A stretch of DNA of 5,946 nt. It comes from Dietzia timorensis. Its GTDB lineage: Bacteria > Actinomycetota > Actinomycetes > Mycobacteriales > Mycobacteriaceae. The notes under the pieces are model-generated. The model did no database searches. It saw only the letters and a list, made by a program, of their open reading frames with translations, and had not been told where the DNA came from. The translations under genes were made by a program, and so were the position numbers. Of this stretch, positions 1-4,840 are shown piece after piece (the first letter of the stretch is position 1; each line of letters opens with the position of its first letter). Location of the stretch: contig NZ_DYXM01000055.1 in assembly GCF_020742175.1 (NCBI RefSeq), forward strand, positions 1 to 5,946, written 5' to 3'.

Positions 1-113
1 TCGAAACCGAATCGCTGCGGCAACTTGAGGTAGACGACGGACATCGCCGTCAGCCCGATCACGGTAATAATCGCGAAGAAGACCAGCTGCCACTTCACCT
101 GTTTGGACATCAT
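1..113 (-). CDS. mceF: MceF, N-terminal fragment (Mce lipid importer subunit; runs off the left edge)
   Basis: This is the start of the sixth Mce subunit, cut by the window edge after 37 codons. The visible protein begins MMSKQVKWQ and continues into one hydrophobic segment, about residues 9-28 (LVFFAIITVIGLTAMSVVYL). That is the single membrane anchor expected before the Mce domain, which would start just outside the window. The start is the first of two adjacent ATGs. It overlaps the mceE stop as ATGA and has GGAGG 9 bases upstream; the second ATG would lie 12 bases from it. MceF is known to close the MceA-F hexamer of the lipid importer in the plasma membrane and periplasm. The call rests mainly on position directly after the lipoprotein gene mceE and on the Lys-then-hydrophobic N-terminus, because no Mce domain is visible. 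It is too short for the motif finders that depend on length. Confidence 0.85.
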   Translation of the reverse strand, partial: MMSKQVKWQLVFFAIITVIGLTAMSVVYLKLPQRFGF

Positions 114-1378
114 GGCTGACCACCTCCACCGGGTCCGGGTGCGGGTGCGGGCGCAGGTGCGTCGGCGGGTGCGCCGCCGGGGGCCGCCGGGTCGTCTCCG
201 TCCCCGTTGTAGTGTTGCTGCCCCTCAGGCACCTCCATGGCGTATGGGTCGGCGCTCGACATCGGTGCCGGCGCGAGACCGACGACCCCTTCTAGGCCCG
301 CCATGCGATCGCCCCAATCTGTGCCCAGGAAGAAGGTTTCGGCCATTCTGTCGCCTGTGAGGTCCGCATCGATGTACAGGTTGGCGAAGTCGCCCTTGAG
401 GAAGTTGTCCATGCCGTTCTGCGGGAACGGGAAGGTGATCAGAATATTGAGCACCCGCGTGAGGTTCCTGCCGGTATTGGCGAGCTGGTTGAGCGTTGGT
501 GCGAGGTTGTTGAGGTTCTCCACGAGATCAGGGCCGGCGAGGTTCGCGACGGTCGTCGCGCGTGCGCCGAGGTCGCCGAGCCCCACCAGCGCGCCGGAGA
601 GCTGGTCGCGTTGTTCGCGCAGCAGTGTCGTCGCGGCGGGCATCTGGGTGAGCGCCTTCCCGAGAGTGTCGTTCTGCTCGGCGACGGTGCCCGAGAGCCG
701 ATCGAGCCCCTCGATCGCCTGCACGATCGAGTCGCGCTGGCTATCAAGCGTGGATACCGTGTCGTTGAGCTCGCCGATCACCGCTTTCGCGTCGGTGACC
801 CGGCCGTCGTCGAGGGCTGCGTTGAGTTCGTGCGCGATGTCCTCGATCTGCTGCAGCCCGCCACCCGAGAGCACCACGGACAAAGCCGCCAGGGTCTGCT
901 CGGTCGTCGGGTACGTTCCCGCCCGTTCAATGGGGATGACGTCGCCGCCCTTGAGCTCACCTGTCGGCTTCTCCTCAGGCGGCGGGGTGAGCTCGAGGTG
1001 CTGAGAGCCAAGGAGGGACGTCTGACCGACCTTCGCCCAGGTATTCGCGGGCATCTTCACCTCCTTGTCGAGCGAAAGCGTGAGCACCGCCTCGTAATCG
1101 CGAGCGACGATATCGGAGATCGAACCGACTTCGACATCCCCGATCCGCACCGGGGAGTTCCGAGTCAGCGTCGTCACATCCGGCATGTGGACGGTGACTT
1201 CGAACGCACCGTCCCCGCGCCCAGCGGCGCCGGGAAGCGGCACAGAGTTCAGCCCCTGCCAACTGCAACCACCCAGCACGATGACGGCGGACGTCGTGAG
1301 CGCACCCGCCTGCACCGCCCGCTTGATTGCGGGGCGCGGCTTCGGCTGCCGGCCGGTTGAACGTGGTCGGCGCGTCAT
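110..1378 (-). CDS. mceE: MceE, lipid-anchored subunit of the Mce lipid importer
   Basis: The protein has 422 residues and is the lipoprotein member of the Mce hexamer, held in the outer leaflet of the plasma membrane. A basic n-region (8 Lys/Arg in the first 20 residues) is followed by a hydrophobic stretch and the lipobox VLGGC. The predicted lipidated residue is Cys38, the only cysteine in the protein. Directly after it comes the WxGLNSxPLPG block typical of MceE (LprK type). The Mce domain covers about residues 58-132 and ends with SLLGSQHLEL. A helical section of about 155-310 follows, then a conserved FPFP...NLY region near 316-340. The last 26 residues are a Pro/Ala/Gly-rich tail. Start and stop both form ATGA overlaps with mceD and mceF, and GGAGG lies 6 bases before the start, so the start is well supported. 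An RGD tripeptide occurs at residues 54-56. The substrate cannot be read from this gene. Confidence 0.95.
   Translation of the reverse strand: MTRRPRSTGRQPKPRPAIKRAVQAGALTTSAVIVLGGCSWQGLNSVPLPGAAGRGDGAFEVTVHMPDVTTLTRNSPVRIGDVEVGSISDIVARDYEAVLTLSLDKEVKMPANTWAKVGQTSLLGSQHLELTPPPEEKPTGELKGGDVIPIERAGTYPTTEQTLAALSVVLSGGGLQQIEDIAHELNAALDDGRVTDAKAVIGELNDTVSTLDSQRDSIVQAIEGLDRLSGTVAEQNDTLGKALTQMPAATTLLREQRDQLSGALVGLGDLGARATTVANLAGPDLVENLNNLAPTLNQLANTGRNLTRVLNILITFPFPQNGMDNFLKGDFANLYIDADLTGDRMAETFFLGTDWGDRMAGLEGVVGLAPAPMSSADPYAMEVPEGQQHYNGDGDDPAAPGGAPADAPAPAPAPGPGGGGQP
123..127 (-). promoter_or_regulatory. Ribosome binding site of mceF
   Basis: GGAGG on the minus strand lies 9 bases before the first ATG of mceF. 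It sits inside the last codons of mceE, in the glycine-rich end of that protein. Its spacing favours the first of the two tandem ATG codons. With the ATGA overlap it suggests translational coupling of mceF to mceE. Confidence 0.7.
131..172. repeat. Imperfect hexanucleotide tandem repeat coding for the Ala-Pro tail of MceE
   Basis: Seven consecutive 6-base units follow the plus-strand consensus GGGTGC: gggtcc, gggtgc, gggtgc, gggcgc, aggtgc, gtcggc and gggtgc. Read on the minus strand, in frame with mceE, most units give Ala-Pro dipeptides close to the C-terminus. The unit length is a multiple of three, so gain or loss of copies would leave the frame and the downstream mceF start intact. Confidence 0.75.
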
Positions 1379-2640
1379 CGTCCACCTCCGGGTGAGAGTA
1401 GAGAAGTCAGGTCTGCGCCTGCTTCGACGTCAGTACCTCGCGCCGTGGGCGAGTCCGAGGGCGGCTGCACGCCCGGCGGGGTCTGGGTGCCGGGCTTCTG
1501 GCCGTTCTCGATCTGGTCGGCGGCGGCCGTTGGTGTGCGCGGAGTCGCGAGTTTGACGTCCGGGTAGTTCATCGCCATCTGGTTGAGCATCGGAGCGAGA
1601 TACGACTGGCACAGCTGCGCATCGCCCTGGGCGGTGTTATTCGCGACAGCCTGGATCGCGCCGCACACGAACTGCATGGGATTCGACAGCCACTGCGGCG
1701 CCAGCACACCGTTGAGCGTGCCCTGGTAGGGGTGATAGATGTTGTAGAAGTTGGACATCGCCGTCGGTCCCACGTGGAGGAGGTTCTCGACCTCCTCGCG
1801 CCGGTCGCGAAGGACGTTCGTCGCCTGGCCGAGTTTGTCGACTCCGCGGGTGATCTTGTCCGAGTTATTGCCGAGGAACCTGTCGACGTCCTGAATCGCG
1901 ACATCGAGGTCCACGAGTGCATTGTCGAGGTCGCCGGTCGATTCGTTAAGTACGTCCGTGACCGAGGCGAGCCGACCGGAGAACGCTACGATCTGATCCT
2001 CGCTGTTGGACAGTGCGCTGACGAACAGCTGCAGGTTCTGCACCGTCGAGAACAGGTCGGTGCGACCCTGGCTCAGCGTCTCCATGGTCGAGGAAAGCTC
2101 TTCGAGGGTGCGGCGCGCCCGCTGACCGTTACCGTCGAACATTTCGTCTGAGGCGTCGACGAAATCCGACAGCGCTCCCTTGGGGTTGTCGTCTGTGGGG
2201 CCCAGCGCCGTGGAGAGCGACATGAGCTCGTTCTTGATCTCATCCCACTCCACGGGGATCGCCGTCTTGTCCGTCGGAATGACGGCGCCATCTTGGATCT
2301 GCTCTCCGCCGTCATACGCGGGTGTGAGCTGAATGAAACGCTCCGCCACGAGTGACTGAGCGACGAGCACCGCGTCGGCGTCCGCGGGGACAGGCTGATC
2401 GTCGTCGATCCGCATGGTGACCTTGGATTTGCCGTCCTCGCCCTTGATGTCGGTGATCGCCCCGATGTCGACGCCGAGCATGCGCACGGAATCGCCCGGG
2501 TATACGCCCTTCGTGGACGCGAATTCCGCGGTGATCGTTTTGGATTCCGAGCGGTTCCACAACCACCACGCGCCGGCGACGACGAGCGCGATTATCGCGA
2601 GCAGGGCGATGAACTTCGCTGCTTTTCCTATCGACTTCAT
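1375..2640 (-). CDS. mceD: MceD, Mce-domain subunit of the lipid importer
   Basis: The protein has 421 residues. A short basic N-terminus leads into one membrane anchor at about residues 8-28, ending in an aromatic WWLW patch. The Mce domain covers about 34-110, with GVYPGDSVRMLGVDIG as its recognisable core and QSLVAERFIQLTP at its end. The region of about 140-290 is polar and probably helical, forming part of the needle. It closes with FYNIYHPYQG near 298-307. Two cysteines follow at 326 and 344, the only ones in the protein, in the order CGAIQA...C..YLAP that I recall from MceD homologues. The last 40 or so residues are rich in Pro, Gly, Thr and Ser and look disordered. The start overlaps the mceC stop as ATGA. 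The upstream GGAGAGG, 10 bases away, is a weaker ribosome site than those of mceB and mceE, so coupling to mceC translation may matter here. Assignment as D rests on gene order and these motifs. Confidence 0.95.
   Translation of the reverse strand: MKSIGKAAKFIALLAIIALVVAGAWWLWNRSESKTITAEFASTKGVYPGDSVRMLGVDIGAITDIKGEDGKSKVTMRIDDDQPVPADADAVLVAQSLVAERFIQLTPAYDGGEQIQDGAVIPTDKTAIPVEWDEIKNELMSLSTALGPTDDNPKGALSDFVDASDEMFDGNGQRARRTLEELSSTMETLSQGRTDLFSTVQNLQLFVSALSNSEDQIVAFSGRLASVTDVLNESTGDLDNALVDLDVAIQDVDRFLGNNSDKITRGVDKLGQATNVLRDRREEVENLLHVGPTAMSNFYNIYHPYQGTLNGVLAPQWLSNPMQFVCGAIQAVANNTAQGDAQLCQSYLAPMLNQMAMNYPDVKLATPRTPTAAADQIENGQKPGTQTPPGVQPPSDSPTARGTDVEAGADLTSLLSPGGGR
1385..1389 (-). promoter_or_regulatory. 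Ribosome binding site of mceE
   Basis: GGAGG on the minus strand lies 6 bases before the mceE ATG, inside the last codons of mceD. It fixes the mceE start, which overlaps the mceD stop as ATGA. Confidence 0.75.
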
Positions 2641-3809
2641 GGCGTTCGCCCCTCTCCCCAGCCCGGGAACTCGTCGAGAATGTTGAGTTCTGGAGCTCCC
2701 GGCATCGTCGGTTCACGTTCCAGCGGAGGCTGCGGACCGGTGTTGGGGTCGAGTGCCGGCGCGAGATCGTGGAACAGCGACTGGGTGTAGTGCGGCAGGC
2801 TCAGGTTCGAGATATAGGCGTTGAACCAGGGCCCCGAGGCGACTGCCTCGCCCAGCGCGGTCGAGTACGGTCCCATCCGGCGCAGTCCCAGATCAATGTT
2901 GTCCTTATTACGGATGAGTTGGTCGGACACCTTCTCGACCTTGTCGAGCGCCGGGCCTAGCTGTGCCTCATTGTCCTGCACGAGGCCGGACAGTTGGATA
3001 GCGAGGGCGTCGACGTTGCGGATCAGATCCGACAGCGCGCGCTTTCGCTCGTCAAGGGCGGTGAACAGCGTGTTTCCATCGGCGATGAGCTGCGAAAACT
3101 GATCGGAACGTTTACCGAGGACGTCGGTGGCCTCACTTGCCTTGCGCAGCAGCTCCTTGAGTTCTTCGTCCCGGTCGTTGAGGGTGCGCGACAGACGGGT
3201 TATCCCGTCGAGCGCGCCGCGAACTTCGGGTCCTGCCGCGTCCATGGTCTCGGAGATCTGGTCGAGCGCCTCGCTGACCTGGTCGGTATCGAGTTCTTCC
3301 ACTGTCTTCGACACGTCGCCGAGCGCATCGGTAAGCGCGTACGGGGTCGACGTGCGATCGAGCGGGATGGTCCGATCTGGCAACTCGCCGCTTCCGCCGG
3401 AGAACACCGCGAGCGCGCGGCGGCCGAGGAGGGATTCGGTCTTGATCTGCGCGCGGGTGTCGGCGCCGAGCTCGACGTCGCGGTCGATGTCGAAGTCAAC
3501 GCGCACGGCACCGCTCTCGATCTTCAGGTCTCGAACCGTGCCCACCCGCATTCCTGCGACATGGACCTCGTCGCCACTCTTGAGCCCGGCGGCGTCGGCA
3601 ACATAGGCAGTCGCGTCGTGGGTGCCCATGATCCAGCCGACCTTGTTGTATGTCGTCGAGACGAAGATGAGCAGTGCGCAGATGGCGACACCGAGGATGC
3701 CTATCCAGCGGGGGTCGCGATCGCGGAAACGACGACCGCCCTTAGGCGCCTTCCGAACCTTGTGAATCTCGTGGTTCTCGGCCGCGCCGGAGTCCTTTTT
3801 CGCTGCCAT
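2637..3809 (-). CDS. mceC: MceC, Mce-domain subunit of the lipid importer
   Basis: From the preferred ATG the protein has 390 residues. It starts with an unusually long, strongly basic cytoplasmic tail of about 33 residues (11 Lys/Arg in the first 34). One membrane anchor follows at about 34-52 and holds the only cysteine. The Mce domain covers about 65-138, with GLKSGDEVHVAGMRVG and ESLLGRRALAV as clear landmarks. A long heptad-like helical section runs from about 150 to 315 and ends in the block WFNAYISNLSLPHY near 328-341. The tail is Pro-rich. The open frame extends upstream to a GTG at 3821, and another GTG lies at 3812. I chose ATG 3809 because GGGGAGG (3821-3827) is 11 bases away and the start shares one base with the mceB stop (TGATG). 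The GTG at 3821 would overlap the ribosome site itself. The stop overlaps the mceD start as ATGA. MceC is one of six different subunits of the ring and needle. Confidence 0.95.
   Translation of the reverse strand: MAAKKDSGAAENHEIHKVRKAPKGGRRFRDRDPRWIGILGVAICALLIFVSTTYNKVGWIMGTHDATAYVADAAGLKSGDEVHVAGMRVGTVRDLKIESGAVRVDFDIDRDVELGADTRAQIKTESLLGRRALAVFSGGSGELPDRTIPLDRTSTPYALTDALGDVSKTVEELDTDQVSEALDQISETMDAAGPEVRGALDGITRLSRTLNDRDEELKELLRKASEATDVLGKRSDQFSQLIADGNTLFTALDERKRALSDLIRNVDALAIQLSGLVQDNEAQLGPALDKVEKVSDQLIRNKDNIDLGLRRMGPYSTALGEAVASGPWFNAYISNLSLPHYTQSLFHDLAPALDPNTGPQPPLEREPTMPGAPELNILDEFPGWGEGRTP
2651..2657 (-). promoter_or_regulatory. Weak ribosome binding site of mceD
   Basis: GGAGAGG on the minus strand lies 10 bases before the mceD ATG, inside the end of mceC. 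It matches the anti-Shine-Dalgarno less well than the other sites in this operon, which is compatible with re-initiation at the ATGA overlap. Confidence 0.5.
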
Positions 3810-4840
3810 CACATCGAACACCTCCCCGTCGTCTGCTCGAACTGCGGCATGAACTTCGTCGTGCCGTCCGGTGCGGTGAATCGTCCGATGACACCACAGA
3901 GATAGAAGTTGAAGAAACCACCGTAGGTACCCAGGCGGGACATCTTCTCGAAGTCCGAGGGAAGGCGCTCGAGCACAGTGTCGACGTATTCCTCGTCGTC
4001 GTTGAGAAGGCCCGCGACACGGTCGGCCTGGGCGATGTCCTCCTTGAGTGGGGGACGCACGTCGGCAATGAGATCGGACATCGACTGTCCGGCCCCCGCG
4101 ATTCGTTCGACCGATTGCGCGATGGGTTCGGAATCCTTCGACAGCCCGGAGATGAGCTGTTGCAGGTCGTCGACCATTCGGTCGACATTGCCGCTGTTCT
4201 CGGCCACGGTGCCGAGGACGATGTTGAGGTTGTCGATGACCGAACCGATGAGTTCGTCGCGGTTGGCGAGGGTACTGGTCAGGGAGCTGGTGGCCGCGAG
4301 GAGCTGCTGAACGTTACCGCTCTCGCCCTGGAACACCGAGATGATGGCCTCGGTGAGCTGGTTGACCTCGTCCGGGTTGAGGGCCCGAAGTAGCGGCCGG
4401 AAGCCGCCGAGCAGCGCATCGAGATCGAGTGCAGGCTGGGTTTGTGCGAGCGGGAGGGTGCCGTCCTCTTCGAGAGTTTCCTTGCCTCCGCCGTCATGGG
4501 CGAGTTCCATGTACCGGTCGCCGGTGAGGTTCTCGTAGCGAACCTGAGCCACGGAATCGGTGTAGACGATCTGGTCCGAATCGACCGAGAAGTCGACCTG
4601 AGCGAGATTCCCGTCGACGAGGTCGATGCCCTTGATGCGGCCTACTTCGACGCCCGCGATGCGCACTTTATCGCCCTTTTCGAGCTGGGAGACGTCCTTG
4701 AATGTCGCCTTGTATCCCACCGAGGAGCCGGAGCGGTACTCGCTGAACACCACGAACAGACCGGCGAGAACGACGAGCATGACGATGGTGAAGATCGCGA
4801 GGGGCACCACGGGTGCGCGGGAGCTTGAGGACTTGCTCAT
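3809..4840 (-). CDS. mceB: MceB, Mce-domain subunit of the lipid importer
   Basis: The protein has 343 residues, close to the usual 340-350 of MceB. A short Ser-rich N-terminus precedes one membrane anchor at about residues 10-32. The Mce domain covers about 42-114, with LEKGDKVRIAGVEVG and RYENLTGDRYMEL as landmarks. The block QPALDLDALLGGFRPLLRAL, near 134-153, is a hallmark of MceB and opens the helical needle section. That section runs to about 300 and ends in the motif FFNFYLC. Only two cysteines are present, Cys315 in that motif and Cys341 in the last residues (GRCSM), a pair also present in the MceB homologues I remember. Translation starts at an ATG overlapping the mceA stop as ATGA, with a near-ideal ribosome site. 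From memory the sequence looks closest to Mce4B of mycobacteria, but subtype assignment needs a tree. Confidence 0.96.
   Translation of the reverse strand: MSKSSSSRAPVVPLAIFTIVMLVVLAGLFVVFSEYRSGSSVGYKATFKDVSQLEKGDKVRIAGVEVGRIKGIDLVDGNLAQVDFSVDSDQIVYTDSVAQVRYENLTGDRYMELAHDGGGKETLEEDGTLPLAQTQPALDLDALLGGFRPLLRALNPDEVNQLTEAIISVFQGESGNVQQLLAATSSLTSTLANRDELIGSVIDNLNIVLGTVAENSGNVDRMVDDLQQLISGLSKDSEPIAQSVERIAGAGQSMSDLIADVRPPLKEDIAQADRVAGLLNDDEEYVDTVLERLPSDFEKMSRLGTYGGFFNFYLCGVIGRFTAPDGTTKFMPQFEQTTGRCSM
3821..3827 (-). promoter_or_regulatory. Ribosome binding site that decides the mceC start
   Basis: GGGGAGG on the minus strand lies 11 bases before ATG 3809 and 8 bases before an in-frame GTG at 3812. 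It overlaps by one base the farther in-frame GTG at 3821, which therefore cannot be served by it. The site is located in the last codons of mceB. Confidence 0.7.

Noticed and set aside
237..1360. Plus-strand open frames of about 250 codons antisense to mceE (237-1004 and 611-1360)
   Set aside because: Both are opposite a well-supported lipoprotein gene. The translations are Ser/Arg-rich or composition-driven with no domain, as expected of antisense frames in GC-rich DNA.
1319..1378. Possible twin-arginine signal in MceE (RR at residues 3-4)
   Set aside because: The residues after the RR pair do not fit the S-R-R-x-F-L-K consensus. The basic stretch followed by a hydrophobic run and VLGGC is a normal Sec lipoprotein signal.
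3812..3814. ATG at 3814-3812 as a start of mceC
   Set aside because: It is the in-frame last methionine codon of mceB, not in the mceC frame.
2994..3905. Plus-strand open frame of 303 codons antisense to mceC
   Set aside because: It lies fully opposite mceC and the end of mceB, which show clear Mce domains and good ribosome sites. Its translation has no recognisable domain and looks like a high-GC shadow frame.
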